In this document: positions 28,003 to 38,416 of the stretch, piece after piece
How positions within the stretch are numbered: position 1 is the stretch's first letter
Layout of the letters: each line of letters starts with the position of its first letter
Assembly: GCA_002811645.1 (NCBI GenBank)
Contig: PDIP01000078.1
Coordinates: forward strand, 72,421 to 130,944
From: Corallochytrium limacisporum
Taxonomy: Eukaryota > Opisthokonta
Length of the DNA: 58,524 nt
Reading direction: 5' to 3'
Notes under the pieces: model-generated
Told to the model about the DNA's origin: nothing
Seen by the model: only the letters and a program-made list of their open reading frames with translations
The model's database searches: none
Translations under genes and position numbers: made by a program

Positions 28003-29768
28003 TCGTTTGTCCCCCCGCGCGCGCGCCTTTCAACAGCCCACCTTTCATTTCATTTCCCTTCCCGCGGTTCCTCCGACCCCTGCTCCCTTGCTCGGCACTG
28101 GCCCTCGGGGTTGTTAAGTTTTATACTTTTTATACCCTTTCTTCATGGCCTGCTCGGCTTGGACTTGGTAATTTCTTTTTCTTAGTTTCAAAATTACTGA
28201 AATTTACGATAAACCCAGGCAGTGGGAGCGACTGGCACCGGGAAAAGAGGAGATTCGAAACCCTCTAAAGAAATTGCCATCGACGTCGAGAGAACGTAGA
28301 AAGTCTATAGTAGAACGGGTGAAAGCAGATGAGGGGAATTCGGTAAATTAAAGAAATCATTAGTAAAAACCCGAAGATATGAATGTATAAGTGGTACGTA
28401 ATTCGAACTCGTGCAAGTTTTATACTAAACGGCTTAACAATTTCATACACTATTTCGTACTGTAGACCACTTAATGTGAACAAGTGCGACTGCCCAAGAT
28501 GGCGATGAGCGATATCTGTGCAGTGAGAAAAGAAAAGGGCAATTTTTTTAGGTTTCTTCCTTTCTTACTTTCTTTTTCTTGACAGCAATCGCACCAAACA
28601 AGCAAAGCACCCCTTTCTGACTGACACCGATCCTTTCCTCCCATCATTTCACTCGTCCTTCTCCACCTTTGTCGACTTTGGGCGTTTACTCTACGCCTCA
28701 CTTCTATCCCACAAAAGCACGCATACCCCCTCCCCCAAAGCCAATGATAACACCAGCAACTCCAATGTCGTTTTTATCGTCCGATGACTCAATGGTCCTC
28801 CCTCTCTCCGTCCCCTTCCCCCCTCTCCTCCGGTGTCGCATTGATATCATCGCTCTTGCCCCTCACAAAATATTTTTTTTTGTGCGGCCATCTCTCTCTC
28901 TCTTTGACATTCTCCTCTCCCTTTTTGCTCGCGGTCTCCTCCATGTCTCATGAGAGTCCTTTGTTTCCATTTTCTTCAGTTAATCTTCGGAAGAAAGACA
29001 AAGGAAAAAATGGAAATAGGGGTCATTTGGGTCTCTTGGGAGTCTTTGTCGCTCGTCGTTCGCTCTCGCTCGGGTCCAAGAAAATATTTCTTTTTCGGAG
29101 AGCTTCGGAAGCATGTTCAAGTTCGCAGAATCGCTAAGCACTAAGACTTACATTGGGTATACAATTTTGAAAATCTAAATTATGGGACCATCAGCAAGTT
29201 TAGGGGATGTTACGTAGGGGTCTCGAGATCCAGTCAGGGGTGTGATCGACGAGAGTGCCGCAGCCATGGAGACCCTCCCCTCCCGCTTCGCCGCCACCCA
29301 CTCCTTTTCTCTTTTTCCAAACCGAATTTTAGTTTTGAGGTAGTCCCCCACACCCCCCATTGTTGTCCGCAGTACTTACCCTTGCAGCCCAAACAACCGA
29401 AATCCAAGACAGCGTTTTTCTTCCCCTTCCCCGCAGTCCTATTTTTTTTTACTCTATAAATTTTCACATTTTAAATGAGTCCTTGTGGCGGGCTCTCCTT
29501 TGGTCACTTTCCTTGCGTTCATTACTTACTCCAACTCCGTCAATTTGGCAACACAAATTGACGTACATTATCTACTAATCACTGGCGATATCACCACAGC
29601 TATTGTTCTCTAGGATCCCTCCTTGCGTTATCAAACCAGGCACACACCTGCACCAACCGCGCGCACGACACGACCCCCACAGCGGCGGGCTGCCCGCGAC
29701 GCGGGTGAGGGGAAGTGCGCGCGGGGGAAAGAAAAGAGAAGAAGGGAGGGGGGTTAGTCGCCCAGCAA

Positions 29769-29811
29769 ACCAACCAACCGACCAGCCAGCCAGCCAGCCA
29801 GCCAGCCAGGT
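29769..29811. repeat. (AACC)n/(AGCC)n tetranucleotide microsatellite
   Basis: About three AACC-type units run into about seven AGCC units, in the gene desert. Confidence 0.85.
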
Positions 29812-32800
29812 TAGGCGCATTCGGACGACGGACGGGGCCTGCAGGTAAAAAAAAAGGACGAAGGCTCGGGGTCGAGAAGGGGGGGGACCGAAGCAGTTCC
29901 AACGGTTGGTTTTCATTTTTCTATGTTCGTTTCGTGTCCGTTGTGTGGTGTGTGTGTGTGAGGGATATATTTTTCTTCGTCTCCGATTGTCCGTTGTGTG
30001 CGTCTGTGTGTGTGGTGATGCCATAGCGGAGAAAACTCCGAGGGGCATTTGAGCCCACGGTGATGCAATATTGTTGGGTGATTGAGTACGGGAGAAGGGA
30101 ATGTAGGTGGGATGTGGATTGGCCCATTCGCGAAAGAGATCGCGACTTTGGGAACAGGGGAGCTGCTGCGCTTTCCACCTTCGGTCAACGATGATGCTGC
30201 GAGAGGTTAAGAGCCGAGTGGCATCTTTCTTTCATTGTATTTATATGGAAACAGGGAGATCTAAGAGAGAACTCGGGAGTGACCGACAAGCCAGGCGTGC
30301 GAGTTGCTTGTCGAACTCGGCAAGGGATGTTAGGAAGGAGACCCGCCCTGCCCCCCGGGTGGGGGGGGGCGGATAGCGCTTGCGCTTCGGTGTGCCGGGT
30401 TGGGCACTATAAATGCGTATATTTAATGTGCTGCAAATTAGGCTTGGTGGTTGGCCATTTGTGGACAAACAACGAGGGTCTGGTTATCCTTTTTTTTTTG
30501 CGACACACGAGGGGAAGGGGCGAGTTCATTGTGTACGACGAGGATAAAACACAAAGAAAACTTTCAGAAAAATTGGAAGGGAGAAATTCCCTTGGGTACG
30601 TCATTGACGAAAGAGGAGTGTCCTTGGCGCACCTTGCGGGAGAAGGAAAAGAGAGAGAGAGAGAGAACAGAGAGAGCATCAGCGCGTGGAGCGGCAAAGG
30701 CCCCAGGCGCAGAAAAACAAACAAAAGTTTGGGAGCTTTTTCAAACCCCCGAGAAGTCGGCCCGGAATGCTGCGTTGGTGAGGGAGGGAAAAAATTAGGT
30801 AAACGAATCGCTATGAGCTTCCGTCGCCGAATCGTGCTGCGGAGCATTCATCCACAAACAGACCAACCCCCTCCAAACCCCCCCCCCCCCCCCCAAAGAA
30901 AGACGGCAAAAGAACGCCTCTCAACTTTCTGTGACACTCCGGGTGTTCATACTAAACCAATGGACGAAAAATCTTGACACGTTCGGCTGTGCGGTAAAAG
31001 GTTTGACTTTTGTTGCGGTGGATACCCACTCAGAGATCCGAGAGGTGTGGCAAGCAGGCGATGAAAATGAACTACAAAGATAGTCAATGGCCACTGTGGG
31101 TGTGTTGACAGGAGTGGCACAGGGGTGGAGAGCGAGCAGGCCATACATAGACTGGGGGCTTCTCGCCCAAGAGCCAAATTGGTCCTGAGCCATCCTCGAT
31201 GGCGTGAGTGGAAGCAGTGTGGTTGTGCAGAGGGGTTGGTCTTTCAGGGTGTTTGTCATCCACCGCCCTTCTCCCTTTGAGGTATCTTATCACTTTTCAT
31301 TCGTGTTCCGATTTCATAGTGATACTATGGAGAGTCTGTGGGCGGGTTTTGCCTTTGTGGAAAAAAGGTTGCCCAACTGTGACAAGATCGGGCCCTCTCC
31401 ATTTTCGGTGGCTTCTGTATCCTTTGAAATTTCGAGACCATTGTTTTTATACCAAGAAATTTCAGTCTTTTACCTGGGTTGTTCTTGCTCTTGCCTTCTT
31501 CTCGTCAATGTTCATTGCATTTTTTATCCTTTTCGGTTGGCACTTTTTCCCCCTTTGATCCGTTTGCTTTTAGCAGTTTCTCCTTTTTTTCTTTTTCTAA
31601 AGATTTCTCTTGCGACGTATGAAATTTCCTTTCGTAAGTGCGTCCGTACTTGGCGGAAGAGCGTGAGAGAAAAATTTCAAATAGCGAGCCTTGTTGATTT
31701 GGGCCAGAAGGAACACATTTTCCTTCTCCCTCTTTGGCCCCCCCCCCCCCAACCTTCCAATCCCCCCTTTTTTCCTTTCACTCAGTGTTACTTCTTTTGC
31801 AATCCTTTTACTATTCCAGATGGCGCGCAACCTGACAACTTTCGTGCAAAACAGGTGTCAAGGAACAGGAAAATTGGTGTGTTGCAGTGTAAGACATTAA
31901 TAGACGGTGTCGTGCACCCTTAGTTCCTTCCACCGACACCGACACTGTGTTCATCAAATGTCCAGGAAATGAGAATCTAAAATGGCACCCAAAAGAGGAG
32001 ATATGTAATCGAGAGATGGCGAAACGGAGGAATTTGCAGGCCCACTCATGCACACCCTGGACGATGTTTCTCCATTGTCACAGCAGAGGTGTGTGTACAG
32101 CCTTAGTCTCCCGAGGGGAGATCAGAAACAGAGGTGGAGAGCAGGTGTGTACTGGTGGGATTTCGGCACCTACATCCAACGGAAAGACAATCAAACATGC
32201 CAAACACGCACTGCATGCCGATGCCGCAAGGGTTGGACACCGCAGCATGTATGTATGCATGTGCTTTAGTCGTTCATGTAGTTCGCGTGATCAAATGCGC
32301 GATGCACTCTCACATATCTCTGAAAACATTTTGAAGTCGAAGTGTGTGGTGACGACTGGCAGTCCGTGAAAGGCCCGTGTCATCCTGATCGGTGATGATG
32401 ACGGTGGAGATTGTGATAGTTGTGTGTACAATACGGAGTATTTTGCATGCCAGTGCATGCCGCGTTAGCAATGTCCGTGATCCTCGGGTCTGATAAGCAT
32501 GGCACATATCCGATCTATCACCAGCACCACACAAATGCGCAGTCTGTTTTCTGTGAGGTCAAGGTACGGTGACGTCTTTTCAGTGACGCTGTGTATTTTT
32601 ACGCGCGATCTGGTTGAAGATCCAGTTCGGTGTTCCGTTAACGGTGGTATCGTTTTGTCCCTTGATTTTTGTCATCAACGGGCAAAAACTTTTTGCGGTT
32701 ATAGTGAGTGATCTAGCAGCCCTTCTGCTTTCGGTGCGCCTGCCGCAGCCCTGTTTAGGGAAAGAATGAATTTGTAGAAGGTGCTGCACCAGGCACTGCG

Positions 32801-33429
32801 CGTATTTCCTGCCCTTCTGGGCCTTTGTGGTATATTCGGTACCGAACCGAGGCAAGACGTTTCCGTTGGTCACCAGCCCCCTAACGAAAGGCGTAGATTT
32901 TGATCATTTCGCGAGTTCAGGGCCGAAGTGGTCGGTCCCATGGATAAAGGAAGCTGGCGGCCAATATGATCTGCCCTCGCTACTAACGGAGTTGTCATCA
33001 TTGCAGACTGATTGCAAATGCAACCGTGTAGTGCCATCCTTGTTAACCATGCTGGAGGGCTACTTGGTGGGATTGCGCCGGACTAGTATGGCCACTGGAC
33101 CGCTCAGTGTTATGTACTAGGACATGCAGATTTGACACCACCAGCCGACCCGTCTGCCGTAGGGCCGGCCATTCTTGGTTTGGTCTTCAGAAAGAAAGCC
33201 CCGGGCCTTGGGGATAATTTCGAGTCCATAAAAAATAATCAATAAAACCTGCGCTATGGTGGTCCCCTCTGCGATAAAATTAATATACTGGTTAGCTTAA
33301 AATCCGACCGCTCACGTGCCGCCTGAACCGTTCGCTCACATACGAAAGTGACTCCACGGATGCCAAGCCAACACCGCCCCGCTTCTTCACAGTAGCTTGG
33401 TTGGTCTGTGGCTGGCTCCTCGGACAACA

Positions 33430-33495
33430 CCCGTTAGCTGAGACCAGTGGGGCTCCACAGAGCCCGTTAGCTGAGACCAGGGGGGCTCCACAGAG
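33430..33495. repeat. Two tandem copies of a 33-bp unit
   Basis: The unit starts CCCGTTAGCTGAGACCAG and ends CTCCACAGAG. Copies at 33430-33462 and 33463-33495 differ by a single T/G. No coding frame is supported across it. Confidence 0.9.
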
Positions 33496-33990
33496 CCGCC
33501 CCCCCCCCCAAACTCCTCCGCCACCTGAGGCCCCCGCCGCAAGGGAGGGGTCCGATTTGTAATTCCAACCTTGCAGGCGGAAAGGAATTGAGCGTTCACT
33601 TTTCCCGGCTCCGATATTCGTCCAGGACAAAAATAAGCGGCAAGCAACACGGCAGTTTTCAAGGGGATCAATCCGCCCAACAAAGCGGCCGATCTGAAAC
33701 TCCCGGTCATGCTCAACTTGCTTCCAGCCACGTGAATGAGACAGACAACAATGTCGGATGTCGATAACTAAGACGACGGGACCATATTGCTTTCTGCATG
33801 AGACGGAATCTGCAACTGCGATCGCATTTAATGTTAAGAAGAAGGATGCTCAACATGGCGTTGTATTAGGTGTTTGACAGCTAAACAGCGGAGGTCAGAC
33901 GAACGTTGGAGAGCTTAGCGGACCTTTCGGGGTTCGTTGTATATCATTTCCTTAGGGCGCCTTCAAACTCTCTCTCTCTCCCCCTCCACA

Positions 33991-35568
33991 CTATGTCGCG
34001 CTCTGTTCCGGCTGATGGCCCACCACATTGCCATCTGAGTCCGAGGATTGACTGCGCGAACAATTACAGTCTTCAATGTTGATCTCTTTCGTGTGGCTAC
34101 TGGACGAGTCATGCTCATCGGCCCGATTAGGGGGTTCACTAGAGAGAGAGTTTGCATCTTCTCTCCTTATCGTGTTAGCAGGCCCGCCGGGTGAAGCAGA
34201 AGGGGCGGATTTCGGACCTGGCGATACCGGATGATTCGGGTTGAATGGCGTCATCGTTGATGTACCTGCACTGTCGTTGTTCTCCTCTTGCTGGTTTGGG
34301 TGTGCAGGGGCATCATGGTTGGCATCGCTTCTCTCTTGAGAGTCACGGGGGACAATGGCAGGGAACAAAGTCTTCTTGTGCAAACCCCAATTACTGTCCA
34401 GATAGTGCTGCAGGGACATGAAGTCCAATTTCGAATCAATATCGTGCTTCACGAATCCTGTACCATCCTTTTCCGGGGTCAGGAAGGCGAACTCGCAAAG
34501 CTGATCCGCAAACAGTAACTTCTGATGTGTGTAGATATAAGCCATGATGGCAATAATCTCAATGCGCTTCGGTTTCCACAGCTCGATTACGTTTTTCTTG
34601 TCGTCACTGATGGTCATGGTCATTCTGCCCCATCCGTAGAGTGTTGATCGCGTTTCCTTGGCCTGCCGTAGTCTCAAGCGGAACAGACATGCATGCAGAC
34701 GATCTCTGAAGTGTGGGATGTCATCAACGTTCGAGTAGTATTGCCGACCACGGTACCTGGATGGATCCATGGCTATTGGCATAACGGCGGGTTTGACCAG
34801 GTAGCCCGCCGGCACGCTGGGCAGTGACTGTGGTGGATCCGCAGGGCGAACTGATGCGATAGGAATTTGCTCAGGCATTTCAGGCATTTCTTGGTGTATT
34901 GGCTGTGCTCCATTCGGCAGCACTTGGCCCATTGCAACTATTTGCTGCTGCGCGGGATACACCGGGCCACTAACCACCTGCACTGGTACCAACATCATTG
35001 TCGTTAGCAGAGCCCCTTGAGGGGGTTGCTTTTGGATTCCGACCCCGGGAGCAGTTGTTGTTGATTGGCTGTGCAATGCTATCTCCGCGGGCTGATGCGC
35101 TGCCACCTCCAGTGGTTGCTGTGGGTTCTGCGGTTGGTACGGAGGAGCGGATTGCAACAGTTACTGCGGCTGGTACGGGAAGTATTGCAACAGTTGCTGC
35201 GGGTGGTACGGAGGACATTGCAACAGTTGCTGCGGGTGGTACGGAGAACATTGCAACAGTTGCTGCGGGTGGTACGGAGAACATTGCAACAGTTGCTGCG
35301 GCTGGTATGCAGGATTTTGCTGTGGTTCGCCTAGTTGAGAATGTAAACTGAGGTTCACATTGTGGCCAGTATTGGCCTGCTGGACATTCTGACAGAGTTC
35401 CTGTCTGCCCAGCGCGCTGGGTTGAAAATGTTGTTGAGAGTCTCCCGGTGCTGAAGCATTGGCTGGCGCTTGTTGTTCAGCACGGTGCCAATGGCTCGGA
35501 AAAGGGGAGGTTGGGTGAGGAGAGGTTGAATAGGAGGTTGCAGGAGGGTGTGGACGATACGATTGCAT
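33991..35568 (-). CDS. Unrecognised Q/P-rich protein with an in-frame TAA in its repeat
   Basis: One continuous frame of 526 codons from an ATG at 35568, interrupted only by a TAA at 35161-35163 (codon 136). The N-terminal third is Pro/Gln-rich and carries an 11-residue repeat of the form PYHPQQLLQCS. The stop falls exactly where a repeat unit should have CAA (Gln), and the following codons continue the repeat (LLQSAPPYQPQ). After it comes a Q/P-rich linker and a more ordered region (about codons 270-390) with WKPKRIEIIAIMAYIY and QHYLDSNWGLHKKTLF, then a Ser-rich tail. I do not recognise the family. Either a nonsense change has broken the gene, or the stop is spliced out: a GT-AG interval of 96 nt starting GTAACT at the stop would keep frame. 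Sequencing error is a third option. Confidence 0.55.
35172..35303. repeat. 33-bp coding tandem repeat, four units plus a 36-bp variant
   Basis: Units start at 35172, 35205, 35238 and 35271, each beginning GGTAC on the plus strand, with a 36-bp variant at 35136-35171. On the minus strand each encodes the 11-residue Q/P repeat of the surrounding gene. The variant unit contains the in-frame stop. Confidence 0.9.
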
Positions 35569-36985
35569 GACGGCCGTCCGAAAGCAGAGGGTATCGAATT
35601 GATCCTACCATAAACATGAATAGCTCGCACGGAGTCTTCCTAAGAAGCAACGTATGGCGAGTGTTCGCACCTATTGTGCCAGAGGGTTTTTTTTTCGATT
35701 CAGATTAACAAGTAAAATGGCGAAAATGGGAGCTGGATTCCTGATGTTCTTGTCATTAGTACCATGTTCTGATGACAGCAAAGACCTGTGTAGATCTTAA
35801 ATTTTTCAATTGCACCTTCTCGACATAAACTGCTGCTGTCACCCCATATTCCGCACTGACTTCTGGTTCGGAATAAAACACGTCCACACGTCCACTTCGG
35901 GTGCCACAGCTCGGTGTGCGGGGAGCCAGGGTATTGAGCTGCAGCGAGGGTTTATCTTATCCCTACAGTTTAAGGTTAGTACGCAACCTGTCAAAACGAG
36001 ACTTCCAAAAGAACGCAACCTTGTCAAAAGTGTCACGGACAGGGCGAAGCCCCCAAGAAATTCCGGGCGAGATCTCTCCGCGCGCGCCCGAGAAAGGAAG
36101 AAAGAAAAAAAGAGGAAAAAAAAAGACAAGGGAACGCATTGCGATGGCGTAGTAGAAAACTTTCGGAACGTTCTTCGCAGACGAAACCACTCGCAATACT
36201 AAACTAATGGAGACTATGGACCACCCTCTCTCGGCCCTCCCCCCTGGGGGGGGGGGCTGTGTCCAGCCGGACAAGGTGGGGATGCCTTCCCGTTCGCATG
36301 ATCTTGTGTTTGATCGAAATGAAGCGAACAAATTGTGATGGGCGATATGCAGGTCCCCCCAGGCCTCTTCCGGGGGCCCCATGATCTATGTAGCACTTTT
36401 CTCCAGTGACCCACGTACCCACGTAAGTTATTGTGGCTTTTATCGTGAAGTGGAAAAGTGCAGACCACTGACTCCTTGCGTTGGCCAACACACATTGGAA
36501 ACATTGAGGGGTCCGGATGGATTGCTGTGAGTGTGCAAAAATGCCCAGAATCGATTACGACGACCGCTTCCCCGCATCTGTGTGATCATTTACACACAGT
36601 CAGATCGACCGCATTCCCGTTACCGCCCTACATGTCCACATAGAAGGCGAAGCTGTGTAACTCCGGCTCCCCCCCCCCCTTTTTTTTTCCTTTCTCCTGC
36701 AAGATCAAAAGTAAAAAGTTGGTTGAAAACACTCAGAACACATAGTTCGAGGCCCAGCGACTGCACGCACCTACCGCAGGGTCGCACTCAGACCGTCGGA
36801 CGAACCGAACGCTCTGCGGAGCGACGTCCTCAGCGGCGAAATTATGCGTTAGTGACCGCTCCTACTGAAGCCGCTGGAGAGAATAAACAAAACGAACTTT
36901 GACAAGTAAAGGCGGGGAGCCTAACGCCGCCGCCCCCCGCCCGGGGGGGGGGGGGCGGGAGGGTTGGGTTCTTTGAGGTGACTCT
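35569..36985. other. Intergenic region left of the gap
   Basis: No supportable gene. Two C(n)G(n) tracts lie near 36230-36255 and 36930-36955. An ATACTAAAC-containing 16-mer is at 36196-36211. The 123-codon frame at 36531-36902 is basic and low complexity, with no domain. Confidence 0.5.
36904..36985. repeat. Left copy of an 82-bp sequence flanking the N gap
   Basis: Nearly identical to 37144-37224 on the other side of the gap. It differs at about three places: a T/G, the length of the C/G run, and a C/A. Confidence 0.9.
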
Positions 36986-37143
36986 NNNNNNNNNNNNNNN
37001 NNNNNNNNNNNNNNNNNNNNNNNNNNNNNNNNNNNNNNNNNNNNNNNNNNNNNNNNNNNNNNNNNNNNNNNNNNNNNNNNNNNNNNNNNNNNNNNNNNNN
37101 NNNNNNNNNNNNNNNNNNNNNNNNNNNNNNNNNNNNNNNNNNN
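36986..37143. other. Assembly gap (158 N)
   Basis: An unbroken run of N. The same sequence ends on its left and begins on its right, which suggests that the two flanks overlap and no real DNA is missing. Confidence 0.95.
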
Positions 37144-37224
37144 AAGGAAAGGCGGGGAGCCTAACGCCGCCGCCCCCCGCGGGGGGGGGGGGGGCGGGAG
37201 GGTTGGGTTATTTGAGGTGACTCT
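37144..37224. repeat. Right copy of the gap-flanking sequence
   Basis: Second copy of the 36904-36985 sequence; it continues without a break into the SNARE-like gene region. Confidence 0.9.
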
Positions 37225-37952
37225 GACGGGAGAATTACATATACTGAGTTTTGAACGGGAAAGGGGAGGGGAAAGTAGGGGACTTGATGAGCTCGAAGCC
37301 GTACATCGTCACCTTCCACCGGCCGAACAGACTAGAGCCCTGAGTCGTCTGGATGAGATGCACAGCCAGCATGCTGACATCTTGAACGATGAAAAGCACA
37401 TAAAGCAGACTGATGTTGACTTTATGCAGATCAGTGGTAACTATTCGGCAACTAACAAGAGGTTGACATATTGCTGTAAAACACAGCCAAGGACCGTCTC
37501 CCCAATCAGGCTGAAGGCAGTGAGACTCTGCTCGCCGAGCGGCACCACATCAACTACGTTTTCAGCGTCATTAAGAGCAAAATTCGGGAACTGGATACAC
37601 TGCATGGCGTGACCGACCTTCCGACAGTGTACAATGTCCATGAATTGAGCCGCAAGTGGGTCAGTGCTGTCGTTGCCGCTGTAGAGCAAATGGGCAAAGT
37701 GAAGGCCCAAGTCACGGCCAGGTCGACATCTACCAAACCAGCGATGTCATGATTAGGAACCACTCTGAGATCGATATCGACCCCAAGGCTGGAGACCAGG
37801 ACCAAAATACGAAGAAGAGAATGTGGATGTGGTTCATCATGTTCATCATCCTCATCATCCTTGTTGTAATGATGTACCTTGCTATAGTTTCGAAGAAAAT
37901 AGAACAGCCAACAAAATCCAGGCTGCAATGGATTGAAGGCAATAGAACATAA
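37217..37952 (+). CDS. Possible SNARE-like tail-anchored protein in several exons (partial)
   Basis: Coding-like sequence runs through three frames. Segment a (to 37436) is helical, with LDEMHSQHADILNDEKHI. Segment b (37487-37659) contains LLAERHHINYVFSVIKSKI. Segment c (37722-37952) ends in a clear membrane anchor, KKRMWMWFIMFIILIILVV. Two GT-AG intervals join them in frame: 37437-37486 (50 nt, GTAACT...CTAAC...CACAG) and 37660-37721 (62 nt, GTCAGT...GCCAG). The joined segments total 624 nt. Helical cytosolic part plus a C-terminal anchor is SNARE-like. Parts recall GOS28 or syntaxins, but no complete SNARE motif is seen and I cannot fix the subfamily. The true start is missing and probably lies upstream, across or near the gap. 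A decayed gene is also possible. Confidence 0.35.
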
Positions 37953-38416
37953 CATCGTCAGGGGTCCCGTGTTCGATAGAAGCTCCTCGACCATTTGGAA
38001 TCGTGTGACTGTCACTTTCTCCGCTGCTTTAACGGTGTGCCATTCCTTCCTTCCCGTTTCCAAGCCCACCAACACGGGAAAGCCGCTCCCCCCGGGGGGG
38101 AGGGGCCACTCGGTCTTTGCGAATCTGAATCCTTCGCGCCCATTTGCAACTAGAAGGAAAGTGAACCGAAGAAGAAAGGTGGGGGACCGGGGAATTGGGA
38201 GGCAACGGGAGCTCTGCGCATGCCTGGGACGCCGACAGTGCAGTATGCTTGGAAGTTTTGCTTGGGTGTGAAGTGAGATCTGACCGTATTTCAGGCTGGT
38301 GACAGATTCAACTCAAAGTAGAAGGTGATCAAAGTGGAAGGTGAGTTGGTTATGAATAGGTTTCCCGAAAGCTATCTGCCACTGTATGGAGTGAGGAGAT
38401 AAAGGACGTACCCGTC
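37953..38416. other. Intergenic region upstream of LRR1
   Basis: Contains a C(n)G(n) tract at about 38086-38103. No gene is seen; it is presumably the LRR1 promoter. Confidence 0.5.

Larger units (their letters stand above)
26761..33990. other. 7.2-kb gene desert, homopolymer- and microsatellite-rich
   Basis: No frame here shows a domain, conserved motif or balanced composition. The plus strand is strongly pyrimidine-rich from about 27240 to 28110 and from 28560 to 28960, with many C, T and A homopolymers. (CA)n(CT)n, (AGCC)n and (GA)n tracts are present. From about 31900 to 33300 composition is more even and TGCATG elements recur. A TATAAAT string occurs at about 30411 and another TATA-like string near 29453. 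The region may hold untranslated or fast-evolving transcripts, regulatory DNA or a poorly assembled segment; I cannot support a gene. Confidence 0.6.

Noticed and set aside
28248-28262. GATTCGAAACC, resembling a tRNA B box
   Set aside because: The flanks do not pair into a T stem and no A box or acceptor stem is present at the right distance.
29371-29380. ACTTACC string resembling the U1 snRNA 5' end
   Set aside because: No U1-like stem loops or Sm site follow; it is equally the reverse complement of a splice donor.
31204-31923. 239-codon frame with hydrophobic stretches in the desert
   Set aside because: Phe/Leu/Pro-rich because of T and C runs; no topology or family support.
33430-33495. 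Two 33-bp repeats as a CRISPR array or as related to the 33-bp coding repeat at 35172
   Set aside because: There is no spacer between the copies, and the sequence is unrelated to the coding repeat; the shared length is coincidence.
35161-35163. Reassignment of TAA to glutamine as an explanation for the in-frame stop
   Set aside because: Other genes in the window end cleanly in TAA or TAG and no other in-frame TAA interrupts a confident CDS.
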